A stretch of DNA of 64,000 nucleotides from Hippasteria phrygiana (GCA_037893225.1 JAZGUH010000183.1:496001-560000), one strand, 5' to 3'; shown: positions 24,101 to 37,170, counted from the first letter of the stretch. A program made the numbers and translations. The notes: a model not told the origin generated them from the sequence alone.

Positions 24101-24405
24101 GATTACCTTTTATTTATTGCTCCATGCCTGTCAAAATCCCTGGGTATGGACTTGCTTTACTCATTCATAATTGCATGAAATATCAACCAAATTCAGTTAT
24201 TTTGACATGTATGGATAGCTTAGATCTGGCGCTACATGTTGCAATTATCGGCGGCTTCTTAGAGTTAAAACTTGTGGAGAAAATTCAAACCTCGCAATGT
24301 TTATTTTCTTTCCGGCCAACATCTGTGTACATGTTACCGTCTATTTATTGCTCCATGCATGTCAAATTCCCTAGGGTATGACTTGCTTTACTCATTCATA
24401 ATTGC
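21159..24405 (+). repeat. HOR block G: 14 monomers, 3,247 bp
   Basis: Order: f1-f8-f6-f7-f2-f3-f4-f9-f10-f9-f11-f12-f13-f9. This is the fullest form of the left-domain long HOR. It equals block C without the 3-mer duplication, and block E with f11 restored. Confidence 0.88.
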
Positions 24406-26260
24406 ATGAAATATCAACCAAATTCAGTAATTTTGACATGTATGGATAGCTTAGATCTGGCGCTACATGTTGCAATTATCGGCGGCTTCTTAGAGTTAAC
24501 ACTTGTGGAGAAAATTCAAACCTCGCAATGTTTATTTTCTTCCTGGCCACCATCTGTGTGCAGATTACCGCCTATTTATTGCTCCATGCATGTCAAATTC
24601 CCTGGGGTATGGACTTGCTTTACTCATTCATAATTGCATGAAATATCAACCAAATTCAGTAATTTTGACATGTATGGATAGCTTAGATCTGGCGCTACAT
24701 GTTGCAATTATCGGCGGCTTCTTAGAGTTAACACTTGTGGAGAAAATTCAAACCTCGCAATGTTTATTTTCTTCCCGGCCACCATATGTGTGCAGTTTAC
24801 CTTTTATTTATTGCTCCATGCCTGTCAAATTCCCTGGGGTATGGACTTGCTTTACTCATTCATAATTGCATGAAATATCAACCAAATTCAGTAATTTTGA
24901 CATGTATGGATAGCTTAGATCTGGCGCTACATGTTGCAATTATCGGCGGCTTCTTAGAGTTAACACTTGTGGAGAAAATTCAAACCTCGCAATGTTTATT
25001 TTCTTCCCGGCCACCATCTGTGTGCAGATTACCTTTGATTTATTGCTCCATGCCTGTCAAAATCCCTGGGGTATGGACTTGCTTTACTCATTCATAATTG
25101 CATGAAATATCAACCAAATTCAGTAATTTTGACATGTATGGATAGCTTAGATCTGGGGCTACATGTTGCAATTATCGGCGGCTTCCTAGAGTTAAAACTT
25201 GTGGAGAAAATTCAAACCTCGCAATGTTTATTTTCTTTCCGGCCAACATCTGTGTACATGTTACCGTCTATTTATTGCTCCATGCATGTCAAATTCCCTG
25301 GGGTATGGACTTGCTTTACTCATTCATAATTGCATGAAATATCAACCAAATTCAGTAATTTTGACATGTATGGATAGCTTAGATCTGGCGCTACATGTTG
25401 CAATTATCGGCGGCTTCTTAGAGTTAACACTTGTGGAGAAAATTCAAACCTCGCAATGTTTATTTTCTTTCCGGCCAACATCTGTGTACATGTTACCGTC
25501 TATTTATTGCTCCATGCATGTCAAATTCCCTGGGGTATGGACTTGCTTTACTCATTCATAATTGCATGAAATATCAACCAAATTCAGTAATTTTGACATG
25601 TATGGATAGCTTAGATCTGGCGCTACATGTTGCAATTATCGGCGGCTTCTTAGAGTTAACACTTGTGGAGAAAATTCAAACCTCGCAATGTTTATTTTCT
25701 TCCCGGCCACCATCTGTGTGCAGATTTCCTTTTATTTATTGCTCCATGCATGTCAAATTCCCTGGGGTATGGACTTGCTTTACTCATTCATAATTGCATG
25801 AAATATCAACCAAATTCAGTAATTTTGACATGTATGGATAGCTTAGATCTGGGGCTACATGTTGCAATTATCGGCGGCTTCTTAGAGTTAACACTTGTGG
25901 AGAAAATTCAAACCTCGCAATGTTTATTTTCTTCCCGGCCACCATCTGTGTGCAGATTACCTTTTATTTATTGCTCCATGCATGTCAAATTCCCTGGGGT
26001 ATGGTCTTGCTTTACTCATTCATAATTGCATGAAATATCAACCAAATTCAGTAATTTTGACATGTATGGATAGCTTAGATCTGGCGCTACATGTTGCAAT
26101 TATCGGCGGCTTCTTAGAGTTAAAACTTGTGGAGAAAATTCAAACCTCGCAATGTTTATTTTCTTTCCGGCCAACATCTGTGTACATGTTACCGTCTATT
26201 TATTGCTCCATGCATGTCAAATTCCCTAGGGTATGACTTGCTTTACTCATTCATAATTGC
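24406..26260 (+). repeat. HOR block H: truncated copy, 8 monomers
   Basis: Order: f1-f8-f6-f7-f2-f3-f4-f9. It follows the block G order, but instead of continuing to f10 it returns to f2 at 26261. The last four monomers (f2-f3-f4-f9, 25334-26260, 927 bp) are followed by f2-f3-f4-f6, and both f3 copies carry p162 T, indicating a 4-mer duplication. This is the last block containing f1, f7 and f8. Confidence 0.85.
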
Positions 26261-28345
26261 ATGAAATATCAACCAAATTCAGTAATTTTGACATGTATGG
26301 ATAGCTTAGATCTGGCGCTACATGTTGCAATTATCGGCGGCTTCTTAGAGTTAACACTTGTGGAGAAAATTCAAACCTCGCAATGTTTATTTTCTTTCCG
26401 GCCAACATCTGTGTACATGTTACCGTCTATTTATTGCTCCATGCATGTCAAATTCCCTGGGGTATGGACTTGCTTTACTCATTCATAATTGCATGAAATA
26501 TCAACCAAATTCAGTAATTTTGACATGTATGGATAGCTTAGATCTGGCGCTACATGTTGCAATTATCGGCGGCTTCTTAGAGTTAACACTTGTGGAGAAA
26601 ATTCAAACCTCGCAATGTTTATTTTCTTCCCGGCCACCATCTGTGTGCAGATTTCCTTTTATTTATTGCTCCATGCATGTCAAATTCCCTGGGGTATGGA
26701 CTTGCTTTACTCATTCATAATTGCATGAAATATCAACCAAATTCAGTAATTTTGACATGTATGGATAGCTTAGATCTGGGGCTACATGTTGCAATTATCG
26801 GCGGCTTCTTAGAGTTAACACTTGTGGAGAAAATTCAAACCTCGCAATGTTTATTTTCTTCCCGGCCACCATCTGTGTGCAGATTACCTTTTATTTATTG
26901 CTCCATGCATGTCAAATTCCCTGGGGTATGGTCTTGCTTTACTCATTCATAATTGCATGAAATATCAACCAAATTCAGTAATTTTGACATGTATGGATAG
27001 CTTAGATCTGGCGCTACATGTTGCAATTATCGGCGGCTTCTTAGAGTTAACACTTGTGGAGAAAATTCAAACCTCGCAATGTTTATTTTCTTCCCGGCCA
27101 CCATCTGTGTGCAGATTACCTTTGATTTATTGCTCCATGCCTGTCAAAATCCCTGGGGTATGGACTTGCTTTACTCATTCATAATTGCATGAAATATCAA
27201 CCAAATTCAGTAATTTTGACATGTATGGATAGCTTAGATCTGGCGCTACATGTTGCAATTATCGGCGGCTTCTTAGAGTTAAAACTTGTGGAGAAAATTC
27301 AAACCTCGCAATGTTTATTTTCTTTCCGGCCAACATCTGTGTACATGTTACCGTCTATTTATTGCTCCATGCATGTCAAATTCCCTAGGGTATGACTTGC
27401 TTTACTCATTCATAATTGCATGAAATATCAACCAAATTCAGTAATTTTGACATGTATGGATAGCTTAGATCTGGCGCTACATGTTGCAATTATCGGCGGC
27501 TTCTTAGAGTTAACATTTGTGGAGAAAATTCAAACCTCGCAATGTTTATTTTCTTCCTGGCCACCATCTGTGTGCAGATTACCTCCTATTTATTGCTCCA
27601 TGCCTGTCAAAATCCCTGGGGTATGGACTTGCTTTACTCATTCATAATTGCATGAAATATCAACCAAATTCAGTAATTTTGACATGTATGGATAGCTTAG
27701 ATCTGGCGCTACATGTTGCAATTATCGGCGGCTTCTTAGAGTTAAAACTTGTGGAGAAAATTCAAACTTCGCAATGTTTATTTTCTTTCCGGCCAACATC
27801 TGTGTGCATATTACCTTCTATTTATTGCTCCATGCATGTCAAATTCCCTAGGGTATGACTTGCTTTACTCATTCATAATTGCATGAAATATCAACCAAAT
27901 TCAGTAATTTTGACATGTATGGATAGCTTAGATCTGGCGCTACATGTTGCAATTATCGGCGGCTTCTTAGAGTTAAAACTTGTGGAGAAAATTCAAACTT
28001 CGCAATGTTTATTTTCTTTCCGGCCAACATCTGTGTGCATATTACCTTCTATTTATTGCTCCATGCATGTCAAATTCCCTAGGGTATGACTTGCTTTACT
28101 CATTCATAATTGCATGAAATATCAACCAAATTCAGTAATTTTGACATGTATGGATAGCTTAGATCTGGCGCTACATGTTGCAATTATCGGCGGCTTCTTA
28201 GAGTTAACATTTGTGGAGAAAATTCAAACCTCGCAATGTTTATTTTCTTCCCGGCCACCATCTGTGTGCAGATTACCTTTTATTTATTGCTCCATGCCTG
28301 TCAAATTCCCTGGGGTATGGACTTGCTTTACTCATTCATAATTGC

Positions 28346-28577
28346 ATGAAATATCAACCAAATTCAGTAATTTTGACATGTATGGATAGCTTAGATCTGG
28401 CGCTACATGTTGCAATTATCGACGGCTTCTTAGAGTTAAAACTTGTGGAGAAAATTCAAACCTCGCAATGTTTATTTTCTTTCCGGCAAACATCTGTGTA
28501 CATGTTACCGTCTATTTATTGCTCCATGCATGTCAAATTCCCTGGGGTATGGACTTGCTTTACTCATTCATAATTGC
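28346..28577 (+). repeat. Family f16 type monomer (right-domain marker)
   Basis: Has p77 A (TCGACGG), p95 A and p143 A (CGGCAAACA) on an f2-type 3' half. The 17 copies start at 28346, 31593, 34148, 35310, 37171, 38798, 40658, 42285, 44377, 47396, 49712, 52963, 54816, 56442, 58303, 59929 and 62484. None occurs before 28 kb. 15 of 17 are followed by f3. The only copy not preceded by f11 is 40658, the 15-mer duplication junction. Confidence 0.9.
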
Positions 28578-28809
28578 ATGAAATATCAACCAAATTCAGT
28601 AATTTTGACATGTATGGATAGCTTAGATCTGGCGCTACATGTTGCAATTATCGGCGGCTTCTTAGAGTTAACACTTGTGGAGAAAATTCAAACCTCGCAA
28701 TGTTTATTTTCTTCCCGGCCACCATCTGTGTGCAGATTACCTTTTATTTATTGCTCCATGCATGTCAAATTCCCTGGGGTATGGACTTGCTTTACTCATT
28801 CATAATTGC

Positions 28810-29041
28810 ATGAAATATCAACCAAATTCAGTAATTTTGACATGTATGGATAGCTTAGATCTGGCGCTACATGTTGCAATTATCGGCGGCTTCTTAGAGT
28901 TAAAACTTGTGGAGAAAATTCAAACCTCGCAATGTTTATTTTCTTTCCGGCCAACATCTGTGTACATGTTACCGTCTATTTATTGCTCCATGCATGTCAA
29001 ATTCCCTGGGGTATGGACTTGCTTTACTCATTCATAATTGC
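28810..29041 (+). repeat. Family f17 type monomer
   Basis: Has p95 A with an f2-type 3' half and an ordinary 232-bp terminus, so it equals f9 without the p199 A and G-loss pair. Copies start at 28810, 32057, 35774, 37635, 38099, 39262, 41122, 41586, 42749, 44841, 50176, 55280, 56906, 58767 and 60393. It always follows f3, giving the right-domain triplet f16-f3-f17. Two HORs carry f3-f17 twice in a row. Confidence 0.88.
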
Positions 29042-29276
29042 ATGAAATATCAACCAAATTCAGTAATTTTGACATGTATGGATAGCTTAGATCTGGCGCT
29101 ACATGTTGCAATTATCGGCGGCAGCTTCTTAGAGTTAACACTTGTGGAGAAAATTCAAACCTCGCAATGTTTATTTTCTTCCCGGCCACCATCTGTGTGC
29201 AGATTACCTTTTATTTATTGCTCCATGCATGTCAAATTCCCTGGGGTATGGTCTTGCTTTACTCATTCATAATTGC
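29042..29276 (+). repeat. Hybrid monomer f18/f4 at a duplication junction
   Basis: The 5' half carries the CAG insertion (29122-29124), as in the f18 at 32289. The 3' half has p145 C (29189 not A), p185 A and p208 T of f4. It follows f17, as f18 does, and precedes f9-f2, as the f4 at 25798 does. This is the product expected from unequal exchange between an f18 and an f4 that duplicated the intervening 14 monomers. Confidence 0.85.
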
Positions 29277-29507
29277 ATGAAATATCAACCAAATTCAGTA
29301 ATTTTGACATGTATGGATAGCTTAGATCTGGCGCTACATGTTGCAATTATCGGCGGCTTCTTAGAGTTAAAACTTGTGGAGAAAATTCAAACCCCGCAAT
29401 GTTTATTTTCTTTCCGGCCAACATCTGTGTACATGTTACCGTCTATTTATTGCTCCATGCATGTCAAATTCCCTAGGGTATGACTTGCTTTACTCATTCA
29501 TAATTGC

Positions 29508-32288
29508 ATGAAATATCAACCAAATTCAGTAATTTTGACATGTATGGATAGCTTAGATCTGGCGCTACATGTTGCAATTATCGGCGGCTTCTTAGAGTTA
29601 ACACTTGTGGAGAAAATTCAAACCTCGCAATGTTTATTTTCTTTCCGGCCAACATCTGTGTACATGTTACCGTCTATTTATTGCTCCATGCATGTCAAAT
29701 TCCCTGGGGTATGGACTTGCTTTACTCATTCATAATTGCATGAAATATCAACCAAATTCAGTAATTTTGACATGTATGGATAGCTTAGATCTGGCGCTAC
29801 ATGTTGCAATTATCGGCGGCTTCTTAGAGTTAACACTTGTGGAGAAAATTCAAACCTCGCAATGTTTATTTTCTTCCCGGCCACCATCTGTGTGCAGATT
29901 TCCTTTTATTTATTGCTCCATGCATGTCAAATTCCCTGGGGTATGGACTTGCTTTACTCATTCATAATTGCATGAAATATCAACCAAATTCAGTAATTTT
30001 GACATGTATGGATAGCTTAGATCTGGGGCTACATGTTGCAATTATCGGCGGCTTCTTAGAGTTAACACTTGTGGAGAAAATTCAAACCTCGCAATGTTTA
30101 TTTTCTTCCCGGCCACCATCTGTGTGCAGATTACCTTTTATTTATTGCTCCATGCATGTCAAATTCCCTGGGGTATGGTCTTGCTTTACTCATTCATAAT
30201 TGCATGAAATATCAACCAAATTCAGTAATTTTGACATGTATGGATAGCTTAGATCTGGCGCTACATGTTGCAATTATCGGCGGCTTCTTAGAGTTAACAC
30301 TTGTGGAGAAAATTCAAACCTCGCAATGTTTATTTTCTTCCCGGCCACCATCTGTGTGCAGATTACCTTTGATTTATTGCTCCATGCCTGTCAAAATCCC
30401 TGGGGTATGGACTTGCTTTACTCATTCATAATTGCATGAAATATCAACCAAATTCAGTAATTTTGACATGTATGGATAGCTTAGATCTGGCGCTACATGT
30501 TGCAATTATCGGCGGCTTCTTAGAGTTAAAACTTGTGGAGAAAATTCAAACCTCGCAATGTTTATTTTCTTTCCGGCCAACATCTGTGTACATGTTACCG
30601 TCTATTTATTGCTCCATGCATGTCAAATTCCCTAGGGTATGACTTGCTTTACTCATTCATAATTGCATGAAATATCAACCAAATTCAGTAATTTTGACAT
30701 GTATGGATAGCTTAGATCTGGCGCTACATGTTGCAATTATCGGCGGCTTCTTAGAGTTAACATTTGTGGAGAAAATTCAAACCTCGCAATGTTTATTTTC
30801 TTCCTGGCCACCATCTGTGTGCAGATTACCTCCTATTTATTGCTCCATGCCTGTCAAAATCCCTGGGGTATGGACTTGCTTTACTCATTCATAATTGCAT
30901 GAAATATCAACCAAATTCAGTAATTTTGACATGTATGGATAGCTTAGATCTGGCGCTACATGTTGCAATTATCGGCGGCTTCTTAGAGTTAAAACTTGTG
31001 GAGAAAATTCAAACTTCGCAATGTTTATTTTCTTTCCGGCCAACATCTGTGTGCATATTACCTTCTATTTATTGCTCCATGCATGTCAAATTCCCTAGGG
31101 TATGACTTGCTTTACTCATTCATAATTGCATGAAATATCAACCAAATTCAGTAATTTTGACATGTATGGATAGCTTAGATCTGGCGCTACATGTTGCAAT
31201 TATCGGCGGCTTCTTAGAGTTAAAACTTGTGGAGAAAATTCAAACTTCGCAATGTTTATTTTCTTTCCGGCCAACATCTGTGTGCATATTACCTTCTATT
31301 TATTGCTCCATGCATGTCAAATTCCCTAGGGTATGACTTGCTTTACTCATTCATAATTGCATGAAATATCAACCAAATTCAGTAATTTTGACATGTATGG
31401 ATAGCTTAGATCTGGCGCTACATGTTGCAATTATCGGCGGCTTCTTAGAGTTAACATTTGTGGAGAAAATTCAAACCTCGCAATGTTTATTTTCTTCCCG
31501 GCCACCATCTGTGTGCAGATTACCTTTTATTTATTGCTCCATGCCTGTCAAATTCCCTGGGGTATGGACTTGCTTTACTCATTCATAATTGCATGAAATA
31601 TCAACCAAATTCAGTAATTTTGACATGTATGGATAGCTTAGATCTGGCGCTACATGTTGCAATTATCGACGGCTTCTTAGAGTTAAAACTTGTGGAGAAA
31701 ATTCAAACCTCGCAATGTTTATTTTCTTTCCGGCAAACATCTGTGTACATGTTACCGTCTATTTATTGCTCCATGCATGTCAAATTCCCTGGGGTATGGA
31801 CTTGCTTTACTCATTCATAATTGCATGAAATATCAACCAAATTCAGTAATTTTGACATGTATGGATAGCTTAGATCTGGCGCTACATGTTGCAATTATCG
31901 GCGGCTTCTTAGAGTTAACACTTGTGGAGAAAATTCAAACCTCGCAATGTTTATTTTCTTCCCGGCCACCATCTGTGTGCAGATTACCTTTTATTTATTG
32001 CTCCATGCATGTCAAATTCCCTGGGGTATGGACTTGCTTTACTCATTCATAATTGCATGAAATATCAACCAAATTCAGTAATTTTGACATGTATGGATAG
32101 CTTAGATCTGGCGCTACATGTTGCAATTATCGGCGGCTTCTTAGAGTTAAAACTTGTGGAGAAAATTCAAACCTCGCAATGTTTATTTTCTTTCCGGCCA
32201 ACATCTGTGTACATGTTACCGTCTATTTATTGCTCCATGCATGTCAAATTCCCTGGGGTATGGACTTGCTTTACTCATTCATAATTGC
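29508..32288 (+). repeat. HOR block I, copy 2: 12 shared monomers, 2,781 bp
   Basis: Order: f2-f3-f4-f6-f9-f15-f14-f14-f11-f16-f3-f17, identical in family order to 26261-29041. It then continues into f18-f10-f9 without the hybrid. It holds the last f2 (29508) and last f4 (29972) in the window. Confidence 0.9.
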
Positions 32289-32523
32289 ATGAAATATCAA
32301 CCAAATTCAGTAATTTTGACATGTATGGATAGCTTAGATCTGGCGCTACATGTTGCAATTATCGGCGGCAGCTTCTTAGAGTTAACACTTGTGGAGAAAA
32401 TTCAAACCTCGCAATGTTTATTTTCTTCCCGGCCAACATCTGTGTGCAGATTACCTTTTATTTATTGCTCCATGCCTGTCAAATTCCCTGGGGTATGGAC
32501 TTGCTTTACTCATTCATAATTGC
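32289..32523 (+). repeat. Family f18 type monomer (235 bp, CAG insertion)
   Basis: Carries the CAG insertion after p80, p145 A and p185 C. Copies at 32289, 36006, 39494, 42981 and 45073 fit exactly. 38331 and 41818 add p149 A. 34612, 50408, 57138 and 60625 have p145 C. Eight of the 11 copies are followed directly by f10. It occurs only to the right of 32 kb. It could have arisen by exchange between f10 and f12 or f11 in the variable half. Confidence 0.87.
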
Positions 32524-33453
32524 ATGAAATATCAACCAAATTCAGTAATTTTGACATGTATGGATAGCTTAGATCTGGCGCTACATGTTGCAATTATCGG
32601 CGGCAGCTTCTTAGAGTTAACACTTGTGGAGAAAATTCAAACCTCGCAATGTTTATTTTCTTCCCGGCCACCATCTGTGTGCAGATTACCTTCTATTTAT
32701 TGCTCCATGCCTGTCAAAATCCCTGGGGTATGGACTTGCTTTACTCATTCATAATTGCATGAAATATCAACCAAATTCAGTAATTTTGACATGTATGGAT
32801 AGCTTAGATCTGGCGCTACATGTTGCAATTATCGGCGGCTTCTTAGAGTTAAAACTTGTGGAGAAAATTCAAACCTCGCAATGTTTATTTTCTTTCCGGC
32901 CAACATCTGTGTACATGTTACCGTCTATTTATTGCTCCATGCATGTCAAATTCCCTAGGGTATGACTTGCTTTACTCATTCATAATTGCATGAAATATCA
33001 ACCAAATTCAGTAATTTTGACATGTATGGATAGCTTAGATCTGGCGCTACATGTTGCAATTATCGGCGGCTTCTTAGAGTTAACATTTGTGGAGAAAATT
33101 CAAACCTCGCAATGTTTATTTTCTTCCCGGCCACCATCTGTGTGCAGATTACCTTTTATTTATTGCTCCATGCCTGTCAAATTCCCTGGGGTATGGACTT
33201 GCTTTACTCATTCATAATTGCATGAAATATCAACCAAATTCAGTAATTTTGACATGTATGGATAGCTTAGATCTGGCGCTACATGTTGCAATTATCGGCG
33301 GCTTCTTAGAGTTAACACTTGTGGAGAAAATTCAAACCTCGCAATGTTTATTTTCTTCCCGGCCACCATCTGTGTGCAGATTACCTTTTATTTATTGCTC
33401 CATGCCTGTCAAATTCCCTGGGGTATGGACTTGCTTTACTCATTCATAATTGC

Positions 33454-33684
33454 ATGAAATATCAACCAAATTCAGTAATTTTGACATGTATGGATAGCTT
33501 AGATCTGGCGCTACATGTTGCAATTATCGGCGGCTTCTTAGAGTTAACACTTGTGGAGAAAATTCAAACCTCGCAATGTTTATTTTCTTTCCGGCCAACA
33601 TCTGTGTGCATATTACCTTCTATTTATTGCTCCATGCATGTCAAATTCCCTAGGGTATGACTTGCTTTACTCATTCATAATTGC
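33454..33684 (+). repeat. Hybrid monomer with f14 3' half
   Basis: p95 C and p117 C (33570) belong to f12, f6 or f3. p137 T (33590) onward is f14, including p199 A and 231-bp length. The context f11-f12-hybrid-f14 compared with f11-f12-f6-f9-f15-f14 elsewhere suggests a deletion that fused an f12- or f6-type 5' end to f14. The switch lies between 33570 and 33590. Confidence 0.72.
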
Positions 33685-36475
33685 ATGAAATATCAACCAA
33701 ATTCAGTAATTTTGACATGTATGGATAGCTTAGATCTGGCGCTACATGTTGCAATTATCGGCGGCTTCTTAGAGTTAAAACTTGTGGAGAAAATTCAAAC
33801 TTCGCAATGTTTATTTTCTTTCCGGCCAACATCTGTGTGCATATTACCTTCTATTTATTGCTCCATGCATGTCAAATTCCCTAGGGTATGACTTGCTTTA
33901 CTCATTCATAATTGCATGAAATATCAACCAAATTCAGTAATTTTGACATGTATGGATAGCTTAGATCTGGCGCTACATGTTGCAATTATCGGCGGCTTCT
34001 TAGAGTTAACATTTGTGGAGAAAATTCAAACCTCGCAATGTTTATTTTCTTCCCGGCCACCATCTGTGTGCAGATTACCTTTTATTTATTGCTCCATGCA
34101 TGTCAAATTCCCTGGGGTATGGACTTGCTTTACTCATTCATAATTGCATGAAATATCAACCAAATTCAGTAATTTTGACATGTATGGATAGCTTAGATCT
34201 GGCGCTACATGTTGCAATTATCGACGGCTTCTTAGAGTTAAAACTTGTGGAGAAAATTCAAACCTCGCAATGTTTATTTTCTTTCCGGCAAACATCTGTG
34301 TACATGTTACCGTCTATTTATTGCTCCATGCATGTCAAATTCCCTGGGGTATGGACTTGCTTTACTCATTCATAATTGCATGAAATATCAACCAAATTCA
34401 GTAATTTTGACATGTATGGATAGCTTAGATCTGGCGCTACATGTTGCAATTATCGGCGGCTTCTTAGAGTTAACACTTGTGGAGAAAATTCAAACCTCGC
34501 AATGTTTATTTTCTTCCCGGCCACCATCTGTGTGCAGATTACCTTTTATTTATTGCTCCATGCCTGTCAAATTCCCTGGGGTATGGACTTGCTTTACTCA
34601 TTCATAATTGCATGAAATATCAACCAAATTCAGTAATTTTGACATGTATGGATAGCTTAGATCTGGCGCTACATGTTGCAATTATCGGCGGCAGCTTCTT
34701 AGAGTTAACACTTGTGGAGAAAATTCAAACCTCGCAATGTTTATTTTCTTCCCGGCCACCATCTGTGTGCAGATTACCTTTTATTTATTGCTCCATGCCT
34801 GTCAAATTCCCTGGGGTATGGACTTGCTTTACTCATTCATAATTGCATGAAATATCAACCAAATTCAGTAATTTTGACATGTATGGATAGCTTAGATCTG
34901 GCGCTACATGTTGCAATTATCGGCGGCTTCTTAGAGTTAAAACTTGTGGAGAAAATTCAAACTTCGCAATGTTTATTTTCTTTCCGGCCAACATCTGTGT
35001 GCATATTACCTTCTATTTATTGCTCCATGCATGTCAAATTCCCTAGGGTATGACTTGCTTTACTCATTCATAATTGCATGAAATATCAACCAAATTCAGT
35101 AATTTTGACATGTATGGATAGCTTAGATCTGGCGCTACATGTTGCAATTATCGGCGGCTTCTTAGAGTTAACATTTGTGGAGAAAATTCAAACCTCGCAA
35201 TGTTTATTTTCTTCCCGGCCACCATCTGTGTGCAGATTACCTTTTATTTATTGCTCCATGCCTGTCAAATTCCCTGGGGTATGGACTTGCTTTACTCATT
35301 CATAATTGCATGAAATATCAACCAAATTCAGTAATTTTGACATGTATGGATAGCTTAGATCTGGCGCTACATGTTGCAATTATCGACGGCTTCTTAGAGT
35401 TAAAACTTGTGGAGAAAATTCAAACCTCGCAATGTTTATTTTCTTTCCGGCAAACATCTGTGTACATGTTACCGTCTATTTATTGCTCCATGCATGTCAA
35501 ATTCCCTGGGGTATGGACTTGCTTTACTCATTCATAATTGCATGAAATATCAACCAAATTCAGTAATTTTGACATGTATGGATAGCTTAGATCTGGCGCT
35601 ACATGTTGCAATTATCGGCGGCTTCTTAGAGTTAACACTTGTGGAGAAAATTCAAACCTCGCAATGTTTATTTTCTTCCCGGCCACCATCTGTGTGCAGA
35701 TTACCTTTTATTTATTGCTCCATGCATGTCAAATTCCCTGGGGTATGGACTTGCTTTACTCATTCATAATTGCATGAAATATCAACCAAATTCAGTAATT
35801 TTGACATGTATGGATAGCTTAGATCTGGCGCTACATGTTGCAATTATCGGCGGCTTCTTAGAGTTAAAACTTGTGGAGAAAATTCAAACCTCGCAATGTT
35901 TATTTTCTTTCCGGCCAACATCTGTGTACATGTTACCGTCTATTTATTGCTCCATGCATGTCAAATTCCCTGGGGTATGGACTTGCTTTACTCATTCATA
36001 ATTGCATGAAATATCAACCAAATTCAGTAATTTTGACATGTATGGATAGCTTAGATCTGGCGCTACATGTTGCAATTATCGGCGGCAGCTTCTTAGAGTT
36101 AACACTTGTGGAGAAAATTCAAACCTCGCAATGTTTATTTTCTTCCCGGCCAACATCTGTGTGCAGATTACCTTTTATTTATTGCTCCATGCCTGTCAAA
36201 TTCCCTGGGGTATGGACTTGCTTTACTCATTCATAATTGCATGAAATATCAACCAAATTCAGTAATTTTGACATGTATGGATAGCTTAGATCTGGCGCTA
36301 CATGTTGCAATTATCGGCGGCAGCTTCTTAGAGTTAACACTTGTGGAGAAAATTCAAACCTCGCAATGTTTATTTTCTTCCCGGCCACCATCTGTGTGCA
36401 GATTACCTTCTATTTATTGCTCCATGCCTGTCAAAATCCCTGGGGTATGGACTTGCTTTACTCATTCATAATTGC

Positions 36476-36707
36476 ATGAAATATCAACCAAATTCAGTAA
36501 TTTTGACATGTATGGATAGCTTAGATCTGGCGCTACATGTTGCAATTATCGGCGGCTTCTTAGAGTTAAAACTTGTGGAGAAAATTCAAACCTCGCAATG
36601 TTTATTTTCTTCCCGGCCACCATCTGTGTGCAGATTACCTTTTATTTATTGCTCCATGCCTGTCAAATTCCCTGGGGTATGGACTTGCTTTACTCATTCA
36701 TAATTGC
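36476..36707 (+). repeat. Hybrid monomer f9/f12-like
   Basis: p95 A occurs here with p137 C and the f12 3' half, a combination found also at 50878. Both follow f10, the place normally held by f9. A 5' end from f9 and a 3' end from f12 explains this. The switch lies between p95 and p137. The following monomer differs (f14 here, f9 at 50878), so one copy was rearranged again. Confidence 0.72.
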
Positions 36708-37170
36708 ATGAAATATCAACCAAATTCAGTAATTTTGACATGTATGGATAGCTTAGATCTGGCGCTACATGTTGCAATTATCGGCGGCTTCTTAGAGTTA
36801 AAACTTGTGGAGAAAATTCAAACTTCGCAATGTTTATTTTCTTTCCGGCCAACATCTGTGTGCATATTACCTTCTATTTATTGCTCCATGCATGTCAAAT
36901 TCCCTAGGGTATGACTTGCTTTACTCATTCATAATTGCATGAAATATCAACCAAATTCAGTAATTTTGACATGTATGGATAGCTTAGATCTGGCGCTACA
37001 TGTTGCAATTATCGGCGGCTTCTTAGAGTTAACATTTGTGGAGAAAATTCAAACCTCGCAATGTTTATTTTCTTCCCGGCCACCATCTGTGTGCAGATTA
37101 CCTTTTATTTATTGCTCCATGCCTGTCAAATTCCCTGGGGTATGGACTTGCTTTACTCATTCATAATTGC

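Larger units (their letters stand above)
26261..29507 (+). repeat. HOR block I, copy 1: 14-mer, 3,247 bp
   Basis: Order: f2-f3-f4-f6-f9-f15-f14-f14-f11-f16-f3-f17-hybrid f18/f4-f9. The first 12 monomers recur in the same order at 29508-32288, offset 3,247 bp, including p162 T in f3. Left-domain (f2, f4) and right-domain (f16, f17) families occur here in one HOR. It equals block G in length only by coincidence of monomer sizes. Confidence 0.9.
32289..37170 (+). repeat. HOR block J: 21 monomers, right-domain families, irregular
   Basis: Order: f18-f10-f9-f11-f12-f14 hybrid-f14-f11(p185 A)-f16-f12-f18-f14-f11-f16-f3-f17-f18-f10-f12 hybrid-f14-f11. Three partial passes of an f11-f16-...-f18-f10 theme are present, with different deletions. 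Hybrids are at 33454 (f12- or f6-like 5' end, f14 3' end) and 36476 (p95 A 5' end, f12 3' end). Confidence 0.83.
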
